From Sphingorhabdus pulchriflava (GTDB lineage Bacteria > Pseudomonadota > Alphaproteobacteria > Sphingomonadales > Sphingomonadaceae): a stretch of DNA of 64,000 bases. Position 1 is the stretch's first letter. Every line of letters begins with the position of its first letter. The notes beneath the pieces are model-generated. The model was not told the origin of the DNA, searched no databases, and saw nothing but the letters and a program-made list of their open reading frames with translations. The DNA is taken from NCBI RefSeq assembly GCF_003367235.1, contig NZ_QRGP01000002.1:310001-374000 (forward strand). Reading direction: 5' to 3'. The position numbers were made by a program, and so were the translations under genes. Below, piece after piece: positions 25,092 through 33,829 of this stretch.

Positions 25092-25796
25092 TCAGCTTTT
25101 GCGGGCGCGCTTTGCCTCTTTTTTTGCGGCGTTGTCGATTTCCGAAAGCAGGCCAGTCGATAGTGTGAACCCGGCGGTCTTGGCAGCTGTTTTGGGCGCT
25201 GAAGCTGTTGCGAAGCGCACAGCCGGTCGTTCCGGTTTTGCGGTATCGAGGACAGCCGGTTTCGCCGAAGGTCGCGACGGTGGTGTTTTGGCGAGGACGG
25301 CGGCAAGCGCGGCGCGTGCCTCTTTCTCCTTGCGGGTCTTTTCCGGATAGATGAATCCGTGCAGTGGCCATTCATTGCCACCCAGCGCACTGTTCGGGGT
25401 GTACCAGACGCGGACGCGGCTCCAGTCATTATCTTCGGACACGTCGATCACGCGCACATCTTCCTCGATATGGCCGCGCATTCCGTCGATGGTCGACCAG
25501 TTGGCGTGGCTGATGAGGAGCGTGCGCTTGTCAATCACCTTGCGCACTGCGGCGACATGGCCGAGCCGCATATTGCCGTGCGGACGAAACGCCATCACGG
25601 CCCCAACCTTGGGTTGATCGCCGCGTTGATACCGGCCCTCGGCTTGATTCCACCACGTATGGGCATCGCCGAAAATCGTCACACCGGTTAGCGCGCGGGC
25701 AAAAGGCACGCATTGCAGCCCTTCATAGAGCGCATTGGCTGGGCTCGCGGCAAGGGCAAGAGCTATCAGGGTAGGAGCGAGCAAGGATTTGCGCAT
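25092..25796 (-). CDS. CHAP domain amidase-like exported protein
   Basis: A 234-residue protein with a signal peptide (LIALALAASPANA) and a CHAP (NlpC/P60-like cysteine peptidase) domain directly after it. The catalytic cysteine is in LQCVPFARAL, the histidine in MRLGHVAAVRKV, and a polar residue follows in SHANWS, so the Cys-His pair is intact. The domain should cleave peptidoglycan or other amide bonds in the periplasm. The last 90 residues are basic, Ala/Pro/Thr-rich and of low complexity. Relatives in sphingomonads are small CHAP proteins of this size. Divergent from the MerC-like gene. Confidence 0.85.
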   Translation of the reverse strand: MRKSLLAPTLIALALAASPANALYEGLQCVPFARALTGVTIFGDAHTWWNQAEGRYQRGDQPKVGAVMAFRPHGNMRLGHVAAVRKVIDKRTLLISHANWSTIDGMRGHIEEDVRVIDVSEDNDWSRVRVWYTPNSALGGNEWPLHGFIYPEKTRKEKEARAALAAVLAKTPPSRPSAKPAVLDTAKPERPAVRFATASAPKTAAKTAGFTLSTGLLSEIDNAAKKEAKRARKS

Positions 25797-25850
25797 AACG
25801 TGGCACGTAACCGCGCCATGCTCAAATTGTGGCTAATTCTTATGGTTAAC

Positions 25851-25915
25851 GATGGTGTAACATCTTGTGCACGACGATTTCAGCGTCAGCATCGCTAAAT
25901 GATATGTTGTAACGT
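25851..25915 (+). promoter_or_regulatory. Two candidate Zur boxes
   Basis: GATGGTGTAACATC (25851-25864) and GATATGTTGTAACGT (25901-25915) each resemble the alphaproteobacterial Zur core, which I recall as GATATGTTATAACAT-like. The second differs from that string at two positions. They lie 40-105 bases upstream of the MerC-like/Zur gene pair and downstream of the divergent CHAP gene start. I infer autoregulation by the Zur encoded at 26380. Confidence 0.5.
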
Positions 25916-25956
25916 CGGACGGAAAATGTCATACAGCGACTCAGGAAGGCAGAAAC

Positions 25957-26331
25957 GTGATCGCATTGCAGGCATATTGGCGTGAAAAGCGCTGGGACGG
26001 GCTCGGTCTGAGCCTCGCCGGCTTGTGCCTTGTCCATTGCCTCGCCACTTCTATCATGCTTGCGCTGCTGGCTTCGGCAGGCGGTTTCCTGTTTTCTCCA
26101 ATCATCCATGAGGCAGGCCTTGGGCTTGCCATTGTTTTTGGTATTTTTGCTTTGGTTAAGGGCATGATTGAGCATGGCTTCATGCTGCCTGCCGCAATTG
26201 GCTCGCTCGGCATTGGCGTGATGTCCGGCGCGCTGACCCTGCCGCATGGCGGGACCGAGATCGTCTATACGATGGTTGGCGTAGCCATATTGGCGCTCGG
26301 CCACGACCTCAACTTGCGCGCCTCGCGCTAA
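25957..26331 (+). CDS. MerC-like membrane protein
   Basis: A 124-residue, four-TM protein of the MerC family. Residues LSLAGLCLVHCLATSIMLALL carry the CxxxxC-like pair (Cys24 and Cys28 region, LCLVHC) in the first TM helix that is typical of MerC metal transporters. Histidines are present in loops (HEAG, IEHGF, LPHGG, GHDL). In the absence of a mer operon, such proteins beside a Fur/Zur regulator are probably involved in zinc or other metal handling and not mercury. It lies 48 bases upstream of the regulator gene, on the same strand. Confidence 0.75.
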   Translation: MIALQAYWREKRWDGLGLSLAGLCLVHCLATSIMLALLASAGGFLFSPIIHEAGLGLAIVFGIFALVKGMIEHGFMLPAAIGSLGIGVMSGALTLPHGGTEIVYTMVGVAILALGHDLNLRASR

Positions 26332-26379
26332 AGCCAGCGCGGCCTTGCCCCCGGGGCGGAAAAGGCCTAAATTCGAAAA

Positions 26380-26844
26380 ATGGCGACGCACGCACATCAT
26401 CATCACGAACATCATGGGCACGATCTGGCCGATGCTGCGCAAAAAGCGCTGACGGCGGCTGGCGAGCAGTGGACAGATATGCGCGCAGATATCTTTGCGG
26501 TGCTGGCAACCTTCGACAAGCCCGCCTCCGCCTACGACATAGCCGACCTCGTCTCGCAAAAACGCGGCAAGCGGGTGGCACCGAACAGCGTCTATCGCAT
26601 CCTTGACCTGTTTGTATCGAACAACCTCGCGAGCCGGGTGGAAAGCGCCAACGCCTATCTCGCCAATGCGCATCCGGGGTGCCTGCACGATTGCATCTTC
26701 CTGATTTGCGACACCTGCGGCAGCGCGACGCATATCGATGATGACAGCCTGACCGGCAATGTCCGCAAGGCTGCCGAGGCCGCCGGGTTCCATGCGGTTC
26801 GCCCCGTTGTCGAGGTGCGCGGCACCTGTGCGGACTGCGATTAG
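26380..26844 (+). CDS. zur: Fur family regulator, Zur type
   Basis: A 154-residue Fur-family repressor. The N-terminus is histidine-rich (HAHHHHEHHGHD), useful for metal binding. The winged helix at about residues 30-95 reads ILATFDKP-like, with RVAPNSVYRILDLFVSNNL. The dimerisation/metal domain has HDCIFLICDTCGSATHID, and the C-terminus has a second Cys pair in GTCADCD, matching the structural zinc site of four cysteines. The lack of a Fur-like HHDH pattern and the neighbouring MerC-like transporter favour Zur over Fur. Candidate operators sit upstream of the pair. Confidence 0.82.
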   Translation: MATHAHHHHEHHGHDLADAAQKALTAAGEQWTDMRADIFAVLATFDKPASAYDIADLVSQKRGKRVAPNSVYRILDLFVSNNLASRVESANAYLANAHPGCLHDCIFLICDTCGSATHIDDDSLTGNVRKAAEAAGFHAVRPVVEVRGTCADCD

Positions 26845-26907
26845 ATAAGTGCTACGGGCAAATAACCCGTTCGACACATCCTCCAAACATCGTTAAAGCT
26901 GCCTTGC

Positions 26908-28839
26908 ATGACTGATACACCCGTCACGCCCTTGCTCGACAAGGTCAAGATTCCCGCAGATCTCCGAAAGCTGGAACCTTCCCAACTTCGCCAATTTGCT
27001 GATGAACTGCGCTCTGAAACAATCAGTGCCGTTTCGGTGACCGGCGGGCATCTGGGTGCCGGGCTGGGTGTGGTCGAGCTGACCACCGCGATCCATTATG
27101 TGTTCAACACCCCCGAAGACCGGCTGGTCTGGGATGTCGGTCACCAATGCTATCCGCACAAGATCCTGACCGGACGTCGCGATCGTATCCGCACATTGCG
27201 CACTGGCGGTGGGCTGTCAGGCTTTACCAAGCGAACCGAGAGCGAATATGATCCGTTCGGCGCAGCGCACAGCTCGACCTCTATTTCGGCCGCGCTCGGT
27301 TTCGCCATTGCCAACAAGCTGAACGACAAACCTGGCAAGGCGATTGCGGTGATCGGCGATGGTTCGATGTCGGCGGGCATGGCCTATGAGGCGATGAACA
27401 ACGCGCAGGCAGCGGGCAATCGCTTGGTCGTCATCCTGAACGATAATGACATGTCGATCGCGCCGCCGGTGGGCGGGCTTTCAGCCTATCTGGCGCGGCT
27501 GGTTTCGTCGCGGCCCTTCCTGTCGTTGCGCGAAGTCGCCAAGCGCATCTCGCGCAAATTGCCCGAGCCGCTGCACATCGCCGCCCGCAAGACCGACGAG
27601 TTTGCGCGCGGTATGGCGATGGGCGGCACCTTGTTCGAGGAACTAGGCTTTTACTATGTCGGCCCGATCGACGGGCACAATCTCGACCATCTGATTCCCG
27701 TCCTTGAAAATGTCCGCGATGCGGCAGAGGGGCCGTGCCTGATCCATGTCGTCACCAAAAAAGGCCATGGCTATGCCCCAGCCGAGGCGGCGCCGGACAA
27801 ATATCATGGCGTCGTCAAGTTCGACGTCGTCACCGGCAAACAGGACAAGGGCCCAGGCGGCGGCCCGCCTGCTTATCAGAATGTCTTCGGGGAAACGCTC
27901 GCCAAGCTGGCCGAGACCGACGACCGCATTGTGGCAATCACCGCTGCGATGCCCAGCGGTACAGGCGTCGACAAATTCGCGCAGGCACACCCGACCCGTT
28001 CCTTCGACGTTGGCATTGCCGAACAGCATGCGGTGACCTTTGCTGCGGGATTGGCTGCGCAGGGGATGCGCCCCTTCTGCGCCATCTATTCGACCTTCCT
28101 GCAGCGCGCCTATGATCAGGTGGTGCACGATGTTTGCATCCAGAACCTGCCGGTGCGCTTTGCAATCGACCGCGCCGGATTGGTCGGCGCGGATGGCAGC
28201 ACCCATGCCGGCTCGTTCGATGTCACCTATCTGGCGACTCTGCCCAATATGGTGGTGATGGCTGCTGCCGACGAAGCGGAACTGGCGCATATGACCTATA
28301 CCGCTGCACTCCATGACAGTGGCCCGATCGCCTTCCGCTACCCGCGTGGCAATGGCACCGGCGTGGCGCTGCCCGAAGTGCCGAAGCGGCTCGAAATCGG
28401 CAAGGGCCGGGTGGTACGTGAAGGCAAGTCCGTCGCAATTCTGTCGCTGGGCACGCGTCTGGCAGAGGCCTTGAAGGCGGCTGATACGCTCGACGCCAAG
28501 GGGCTATCGACCACGGTCGCTGACTTGCGCTTCGTCAAGCCGCTCGATGAAGAACTGATCCGCCGTTTGATGGCGACGCATGAGGTGGTGGTAACGGTGG
28601 AGGAAGCCTCGATCGGTGGACTCGGTGCGCATGTGCTGACGCTGGCGAGTGACTTGGGCCTCACCGATGCGGGTCTCAAAATCCGTACGATGCGGTTACC
28701 GGACAAGTTCCAGGAACATGACAATCCGCAAAAGCAATATGACGAAGCAGGCCTCAACGCACCGCAGATCGTCGACACAGTGCTGAAAGCTTTGCGCCAC
28801 AACAGCGCAGGCGTGGAGGAAGCTGGGGTCAGGGCTTGA
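26908..28839 (+). CDS. dxs: 1-deoxy-D-xylulose-5-phosphate synthase
   Basis: A 643-residue thiamine diphosphate enzyme that condenses pyruvate with glyceraldehyde 3-phosphate, the first step of the MEP isoprenoid pathway. The ThDP motif starts at [17 protein letters not shown] and ends at [45 protein letters not shown] and the transketolase pyrimidine-binding part ([34 protein letters not shown]) are all present. Length is normal. Its product also feeds thiamine and pyridoxal synthesis. It lies four bases before the LuxR-HTH gene, so the two may be co-transcribed. Confidence 0.96.
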   Translation: MTDTPVTPLLDKVKIPADLRKLEPSQLRQFADELRSETISAVSVTGGHLGAGLGVVELTTAIHYVFNTPEDRLVWDVGHQCYPHKILTGRRDRIRTLRTGGGLSGFTKRTESEYDPFGAAHSSTSISAALGFAIANKLNDKPGKAIAVIGDGSMSAGMAYEAMNNAQAAGNRLVVILNDNDMSIAPPVGGLSAYLARLVSSRPFLSLREVAKRISRKLPEPLHIAARKTDEFARGMAMGGTLFEELGFYYVGPIDGHNLDHLIPVLENVRDAAEGPCLIHVVTKKGHGYAPAEAAPDKYHGVVKFDVVTGKQDKGPGGGPPAYQNVFGETLAKLAETDDRIVAITAAMPSGTGVDKFAQAHPTRSFDVGIAEQHAVTFAAGLAAQGMRPFCAIYSTFLQRAYDQVVHDVCIQNLPVRFAIDRAGLVGADGSTHAGSFDVTYLATLPNMVVMAAADEAELAHMTYTAALHDSGPIAFRYPRGNGTGVALPEVPKRLEIGKGRVVREGKSVAILSLGTRLAEALKAADTLDAKGLSTTVADLRFVKPLDEELIRRLMATHEVVVTVEEASIGGLGAHVLTLASDLGLTDAGLKIRTMRLPDKFQEHDNPQKQYDEAGLNAPQIVDTVLKALRHNSAGVEEAGVRA

Positions 28840-28843
28840 GCGC

Positions 28844-29563
28844 ATGACGCACGACGTTTCGGCTTTGCTCGAGCGTGAAAAGGACGTGTTGCGGCTTCTG
28901 CTGGTTGGGCATGACGCGAAAAGCATTGCGCGACACCTCGATTTATCGACCCATGTGGTGAATGAGCGTTTGCGCGATGCTCGGCGCAAACTCGGCGTCA
29001 GCAGCAGCCGCGAAGCCGCGCGTTTACTGGCCCTAGCCGAAGCAGACATTCCCAAAAATTTTGGGGACAAGGATTTTGGATACCCCAATCCAGCCGAAGC
29101 GGTGACTGATGTGAATGCGCAAGTGGGTCAAACGCTTGCGCGTACAGGCGTCAACAAAGGGACTCTCGTCATGATCGTTTCAGCAACTCTGCTCGCCAGC
29201 GCGGCTTTTCTCTTTTCGATGAACAGCGCAGCTCCGACTGGCTCCGCGGCAACCGTTGTTTCAACTTATCCTGCCAATGGATCACAGATCAAACCGGGTC
29301 CGTACAAGCTGACCGTCCGATTCGATCGGCCAATGGCCCCGGACAGTTTCAGTTTCGTGCAGGTTGACCGGGCGACCTATCCCGAATGCAGCGGAAAACC
29401 GGCACAATCGGCAGATGGAAAAAGCTATTCACTCAATTGTATCGCGCGCGCCGGAAAGCGGCACGAGGTATGGTTCAATCGCACGCCCTATATGAATTTC
29501 CGCAGCAAGGCCGACGCCCAACCGGCCAGCCCTTATCGTTTGCAGTTTTCAGTGAAACCCTGA
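28844..29563 (+). CDS. LuxR-type HTH protein with TM helix and periplasmic Ig-like domain
   Basis: A 239-residue protein with an unusual order. Residues 1-65 form a LuxR/GerE helix-turn-helix (LEREKDVLRLLLVGHDAKSIARHLDLSTHVVNERLRDARRKLGV in pieces). A linker follows, then a TM helix near residues 105-125 (GTLVMIVSATLLASAAFLFS), and a periplasmic domain (VVSTYPANGSQIKPGPYKLTVRF) resembling an Ig-like/CopC-type beta domain with two cysteines. The layout is that of a one-component membrane-anchored regulator of ToxR type, sensing in the periplasm and binding DNA in the cytoplasm; this is inference. A second HTH-TM protein is at 51898. Confidence 0.8.
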   Translation: MTHDVSALLEREKDVLRLLLVGHDAKSIARHLDLSTHVVNERLRDARRKLGVSSSREAARLLALAEADIPKNFGDKDFGYPNPAEAVTDVNAQVGQTLARTGVNKGTLVMIVSATLLASAAFLFSMNSAAPTGSAATVVSTYPANGSQIKPGPYKLTVRFDRPMAPDSFSFVQVDRATYPECSGKPAQSADGKSYSLNCIARAGKRHEVWFNRTPYMNFRSKADAQPASPYRLQFSVKP

Positions 29564-29572
29564 CTGCGCGAG

Positions 29573-30016
29573 TTATTGCGGAACAGCCGCCTGCGCGCTT
29601 TGTCCGTCACCTTCGGGGGCGGCGATGATGTCGCGGGTGACGGCGCCCTTGTTCACCGTTGTTGTTTCGGGGTCGCCCACGGTCGAGCGAATACCCATCT
29701 CGCCGGTGCCTGCTGCCGCCACAACCGCGCGTTCACCGGCTGAACGAGAGGCATCGCCGCCGAACATGGCTTCGAGCACCTGTTCGGGCGTGTTGCCATC
29801 CTGTGCACGGGGGACGCCGACTTGCGAAGGCACCAAAGGATAATCGGGCGGCACGACCAGCGGCGCGACGCGGCTGGTTGCCGGGCCTTTTGTGGCATCT
29901 TCGCCGCGAATGTCCCAATCATAGAGCGCCTGATAGGCACCGCCGACCGACTGGCAGCCTGAAAGCGCGAACAGCATCGCAGAAGCGCTGGCGGCAAGGA
30001 CGAGATTTTTCTTCAT
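29573..30016 (-). CDS. DUF3035 outer-membrane lipoprotein
   Basis: A 147-residue lipoprotein: signal peptide with lipobox ALSGC, lipidated cysteine at residue 21. The mature part begins QSVGGAYQALYDW and contains the DUF3035 core ATSRVAPLVVPPDYPLVPS, then a flexible C-terminus rich in Gly/Ala/Thr. As I recall, this alphaproteobacterial family includes BamF, a lipoprotein of the Caulobacter beta-barrel assembly complex, so a role in outer-membrane protein assembly is plausible. It is last in a group with a shorter paralogue and lspA, the signal peptidase that processes such lipoproteins. Confidence 0.8.
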   Translation of the reverse strand: MKKNLVLAASASAMLFALSGCQSVGGAYQALYDWDIRGEDATKGPATSRVAPLVVPPDYPLVPSQVGVPRAQDGNTPEQVLEAMFGGDASRSAGERAVVAAAGTGEMGIRSTVGDPETTTVNKGAVTRDIIAAPEGDGQSAQAAVPQ

Positions 30017-30030
30017 GGCCTATTCGGTCC

Positions 30031-30276
30031 TTACTGTTTGGGGGCGCCGAACATGGCGTCGAGCATCGCCTGCTTGCTATCGCCTTCCTGCGGGCGGCCT
30101 GCACCCGGCTGCGGCGTGGGCAGCGTCGACAGATCGGCAGGAACGGCCAGGGGAGCAGCACGGCCGACGGCAAATTCGTCAGGACGTTCGCGGTCGAACA
30201 CGCTGGTAGAACCGCAGGCCGAAAGCGCTGAAAACGCCAACAGGCTGGCCGATGTAATGATGAATTTCCGCGTCAT
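30031..30276 (-). CDS. Small DUF3035-type lipoprotein
   Basis: An 81-residue lipoprotein with signal peptide and lipobox LSACG (cysteine at residue 21). The mature part contains RPDEFAVGRAAPLAVPADL, the conserved DUF3035 core, followed by AGRPQEGDSKQAMLDAMFGAP; the ending AMLDAMFGAP resembles VLEAMFGGD in the larger paralogue encoded just downstream. This argues for a tandem duplication with divergence. ATG 30276 is preceded by GGAG with good spacing, which decides it over a GTG two codons upstream that overlaps the lspA stop. Confidence 0.78.
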   Translation of the reverse strand: MTRKFIITSASLLAFSALSACGSTSVFDRERPDEFAVGRAAPLAVPADLSTLPTPQPGAGRPQEGDSKQAMLDAMFGAPKQ

Positions 30277-30278
30277 GG

Positions 30279-30809
30279 TCACTCCGCTATCCCGTTCCCG
30301 CTTGACGCGGGATGAACGTCATCCCTTTCGCGTATCAGGAACGCGCGGGCAAGCAATATCAGCACGCCGATGGTGATGCAGGCATCGGCGAGGTTGAAAA
30401 TCCAGAAAGGGCGGAAGCTGCCGAAATGCAGGTCGGCATAGTCGACAACATAGCCATAGCGCACGCGATCAACGATATTGCCCAGCGCCCCGCCTAAGAC
30501 CATCGCCAGCGCGAGGACATCGCCGCGCAATTTTTCGCGCCACATCCAGATGGCGACCACCCCCGCGATCACCGCGGTGAGGCCGACGAGCAGCCAGCGT
30601 TCCAGCTCGCTCCCTGCCTCCAGAAAGCCCATCGATACGCCGCGATTTTCGGCCCAGGTCAGGTCGAAGAAAGAGACGATATGGATCTGCCTGCGGCTTT
30701 GCAGCGCCAGCGGCCCGATCATGATGAACTTCACCGCCTGATCGGCAATAAACAGGAAGCTGGCGAGCATCAGGCCCTGCAGGCGGAATTTGGGGTTAGC
30801 CGTAGTCAT
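30279..30809 (-). CDS. lspA: Lipoprotein signal peptidase
   Basis: A 176-residue aspartic protease with four TM helices that cleaves prolipoprotein signal peptides after lipidation. The conserved elements are WAENRGVSMGFL, the first catalytic Asp in GNIVDRVRYGYVVDYADLHF (given in part) and the second in FNLADACITIG. The C-terminal dozen residues are encoded by a short hairpin repeat region (30296-30312) and are probably not important. ATG 30809 fits family N-termini; a longer reading to 30839 runs into a repeat. It lies between ileS and the two DUF3035 lipoprotein genes, and ileS-lspA is a widespread order. Confidence 0.92.
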   Translation of the reverse strand: MTTANPKFRLQGLMLASFLFIADQAVKFIMIGPLALQSRRQIHIVSFFDLTWAENRGVSMGFLEAGSELERWLLVGLTAVIAGVVAIWMWREKLRGDVLALAMVLGGALGNIVDRVRYGYVVDYADLHFGSFRPFWIFNLADACITIGVLILLARAFLIRERDDVHPASSGNGIAE

Positions 30810-30833
30810 AGCAAGGCCCTTAACCCCTATGCT

Positions 30834-30924
30834 CGTCATGCTGAACTTGTTTCAGCATCCATCTCTCCGCATAGACCGAAGAGTAGCGAGGCGAAATGGA
30901 CCCTGAAACAAGTTCAGGGTGACG
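30834..30924. repeat. Second 91-bp palindromic element (lspA-ileS gap)
   Basis: Same length, ends and internal order as the copy at 1981-2071. It fills most of the space between the ileS stop (30941) and lspA. On the minus strand the half-element ACCCTGAA-loop-TTCAGGGT could act as a weak terminator for ileS. Its plus-strand reading again gives RHAELVSAS...LKQVQGD, the same peptide as in the exosortase ligase. Confidence 0.85.
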
Positions 30925-30940
30925 AAATTTGAAGGTGGGA

Positions 30941-33757
30941 TCAGCCATTCAGCACCTCGTCGCAACGCCCGCACAATGCGCCGTCTTCGGAGACTTCGGG
31001 CAAATGCCGCCAGCAACGGCCGCATTTGTGGTGGGTGGTTGGCTCAATTGTGATGCCTTCATGGCCGGGAACAAGATGCACTGAACCCGAAATGAAGGTT
31101 TCGGCAAGTGTTTCAGTATTCAGATCACGCAGCATCGGTTCGAGATCGCTCATCGTCACTTCAGCCTCAAGGCTGGAACGGACAATTTTATCGCGACGAT
31201 GTGGTTCAATGGCTTCTGTAACCTTGGCGCGCAATTCGCGAAGTTCATTGCCGCGAACGAGGACATTTGAGTCATGATCGAAAGTCGGCAGTTCCGGCCA
31301 TTCCAGCAAATGCACGCTGTCGGCATCCGGATAGCGCGAGGCCCAGACTTCCTCCGCCGTGAACACCAGCACCGGCGCGGCATAGCGGACCATTGCATGG
31401 AACAAGATATCGAGCACGGTGCGATAGCTGCGGCGTTTCAGGCTCTCCGGCGCGTCGCAATAGAGGCAGTCCTTGCGGATATCGAAGAAGAATGCCGAAA
31501 GGTCGTTGTTCGCGAAATCCGATAGCAAGCGGACATAAGTGTTGAAGTCGAAATCATTGACTGCGACTTTCAGCTTTGCGTCCATATCCGCGAGCAGGTG
31601 GAGCACATAACGCTCCAGTTCCGGCATCTCTGCCACATCGGCAACCCGCTCTTCCTCGCTGAACCCATCCAGCGCGCCGAGCAGGTAGCGGAAGGTGTTG
31701 CGCAGCTTGCGATACTGGTCGGCCACGCCTTTGAGGATTTCATCGCCGATGCGGTGATCTTCGGTGAAATCGACCGACAGCGCCCACAGCCGGATAATGT
31801 CGGCGCCGTTGGTTTCCATCACCTTCAGCGGGTCGACGGTGTTGCCCACCGACTTCGACATTTTGAGGCCCTTGGCATCCATGGTGAAGCCATGGGTGAG
31901 GACGGCGTTGTATGGCGCGCGGCCGCGCGTGCCGCAGCTTTGCAGGAGTGACGACTGGAACCAGCCGCGATGCTGGTCGCTGCCTTCCAGATAGAGGTCG
32001 GCGGGCCAGCTCAGTTCCGGCCATTTGCCGCTTTCGAGCGTGAAGACATGGGTGCAGCCCGAATCGAACCAGACGTCGAGGATGTCGAACACCTGCTCAT
32101 AATCCTCGGCCTTATAGTCGCTGCCCAGATATTCCTGCGCGCGCGTGGCTTCCCACGCGTCGACGCCTTCGGCCTTGATAGCCTCGACAATGCGCGCGTT
32201 GACGCCCGCGTCGTTCAGATATTGCCCGGTCTTGCGATCGACAAACAGCGTGATCGGCACGCCCCATGCGCGCTGGCGGCTGAGCACCCAGTCCGGGCGG
32301 CCCTCGACCATCGAACCGATGCGGTTGCGGCCCTTTTCGGGGACGAAGCGGGTGTCGGCGATGGCCTGCATGGCTTTCTGGCGCAGCGTCGCCTCGCCCC
32401 GATCCATCGGCACAAACCATTGCGGGGTGCAGCGATAGATGACCTTGGCTTTGGAACGCCAGCTATGCGGATAGCTGTGCTGGTAATCCGCACTGGCGGC
32501 GAGCAGGCCGCCTGCCTCGCGCAGGTCGGTGCAAATGGGGCCATCAGGCGCGTTGAATTTGGGGTTGATGACGCTGCCTTGCCCACCGAGCCAGCCCCAG
32601 TCGGCGCGATATTTGCCATCGCCCTCAACCGCGAATTGCGGCTCCAGCCCGTGCGCCTTGCAAAGGTCAAAGTCATCCTCGCCATGGTCGGGTGCCATAT
32701 GGACAAGGCCGGTGCCGCTGTCGGTGGTGACGAATTCGCCGGGCAGGAAGGGGCGGGGCTTGGCAAAGAAACCGCCCAGATGGTGCATCGGGTGGCGGGC
32801 AATGGTTCCGGCTAGGTCGGAGCCTTTCACTTGTTTGTCTGCTACCTTTCCGATTGAGTCCGCCAACTCTTCAGACGTGAACTCACCTTCCTTAAAAGTG
32901 AGACCCGCTCGCTCCAAGAACTGACTCACCAAATCGAAAGCTACGATGTAACGTCGGCCATCGCTGGCCTCGAAGTGGAGGTAGTAAATATCCGGACCAT
33001 AGGCGATCGCCTGGTTGACCGGGATCGTCCAGGGCGTTGTCGTCCAGATCACCGCATATGCGCCGACCAGTTTGGGGATCGGACTTTCGGTGATTTCAAA
33101 AGCCACATCGATTTGCGTCGAGGTGATATCCTCATATTCCACCTCGGCCTCGGCCAAAGCGGTCTTTTCGACCGGCGACCACATCACCGGCTTGGCCCCG
33201 CGATAGAGCTGACCGCTTTCGGCAAATTTCAGCAGTTCGGAAACAATCGTCGCCTCGCTGTCGAAATCCATCGTCAGATAGGGCTTGTCCCAATTGCCGA
33301 GGATGCCGAGCCGCTTCACCTGCTCGCGCTGCACATTCACCCAATGCTGGGCATAGGCGCGGCATTCGGCGCGGAATTCCTTGACCGGAACCTCATCCTT
33401 GTTGAGCTTTTTTTTGCGATATTGCTCCTCGACCTTCCACTCGATGGGCAGGCCGTGGCAATCCCAGCCGGGCACATAGGGCGCATCCTTGCCGAGCAAA
33501 GTCTGCGTGCGGCAGACCATGTCTTTCAGGATATGGTTGAGCGCATGGCCGATATGCATGTCGCCATTGGCATAAGGCGGGCCATCATGGAGGATGAACT
33601 TCTCACGGCCCGCGCGGGCTTCGCGCAGCTTATGGTACAGCCCGTCCGCTTCCCACTTTGCCAATATGCCGGGTTCCTTCTGCGGCAGGCCAGCCTTCAT
33701 CGGGAATTCGGTCTTCGGCAGGAAGACGGTGTCTTTATAGTCTTGCTTTTCGGTCAT
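30941..33757 (-). CDS. ileS: Isoleucine-tRNA ligase
   Basis: A 938-residue class I aminoacyl-tRNA synthetase. The ATP motif is NGDMHIGHALNHILKD (HIGH) near residue 58-73; KMSKS is intact in AKGLKMSKSVGNTVDP. The editing domain carries the Thr-rich VIWTTTPWTIPVNQAIA. The anticodon domain and the C-terminal zinc ribbon (HKCGRCWRHLPE and CGRCDEVLNG, four cysteines) are complete, which makes this the bacterial type-1 enzyme. It is first in a minus-strand series running into lspA and two lipoprotein genes. Upstream is a GDPD-like gene, 73 bases away. Confidence 0.97.
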   Translation of the reverse strand: MTEKQDYKDTVFLPKTEFPMKAGLPQKEPGILAKWEADGLYHKLREARAGREKFILHDGPPYANGDMHIGHALNHILKDMVCRTQTLLGKDAPYVPGWDCHGLPIEWKVEEQYRKKKLNKDEVPVKEFRAECRAYAQHWVNVQREQVKRLGILGNWDKPYLTMDFDSEATIVSELLKFAESGQLYRGAKPVMWSPVEKTALAEAEVEYEDITSTQIDVAFEITESPIPKLVGAYAVIWTTTPWTIPVNQAIAYGPDIYYLHFEASDGRRYIVAFDLVSQFLERAGLTFKEGEFTSEELADSIGKVADKQVKGSDLAGTIARHPMHHLGGFFAKPRPFLPGEFVTTDSGTGLVHMAPDHGEDDFDLCKAHGLEPQFAVEGDGKYRADWGWLGGQGSVINPKFNAPDGPICTDLREAGGLLAASADYQHSYPHSWRSKAKVIYRCTPQWFVPMDRGEATLRQKAMQAIADTRFVPEKGRNRIGSMVEGRPDWVLSRQRAWGVPITLFVDRKTGQYLNDAGVNARIVEAIKAEGVDAWEATRAQEYLGSDYKAEDYEQVFDILDVWFDSGCTHVFTLESGKWPELSWPADLYLEGSDQHRGWFQSSLLQSCGTRGRAPYNAVLTHGFTMDAKGLKMSKSVGNTVDPLKVMETNGADIIRLWALSVDFTEDHRIGDEILKGVADQYRKLRNTFRYLLGALDGFSEEERVADVAEMPELERYVLHLLADMDAKLKVAVNDFDFNTYVRLLSDFANNDLSAFFFDIRKDCLYCDAPESLKRRSYRTVLDILFHAMVRYAAPVLVFTAEEVWASRYPDADSVHLLEWPELPTFDHDSNVLVRGNELRELRAKVTEAIEPHRRDKIVRSSLEAEVTMSDLEPMLRDLNTETLAETFISGSVHLVPGHEGITIEPTTHHKCGRCWRHLPEVSEDGALCGRCDEVLNG

Positions 33758-33806
33758 ATCGCGCGGGTGCTTAGGGGATTACGCGGCAAGGATAAAGCCA
33801 AGAAAC

Positions 33807-33829
33807 ACCTCTCTCCTTGGGAGAGGAAC
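33807..33829. repeat. Short hairpin repeat upstream of ileS
   Basis: ACCTCTCTCCTTGGGAGAGG (then AAC) folds into a CTCTCC/GGAGAG-type hairpin. A close copy with two extra bases in the loop is at 46130-46155, and both are preceded by AGAAACA. It lies between ileS and the GDPD-like gene, next to the stop of the latter. Confidence 0.65.
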
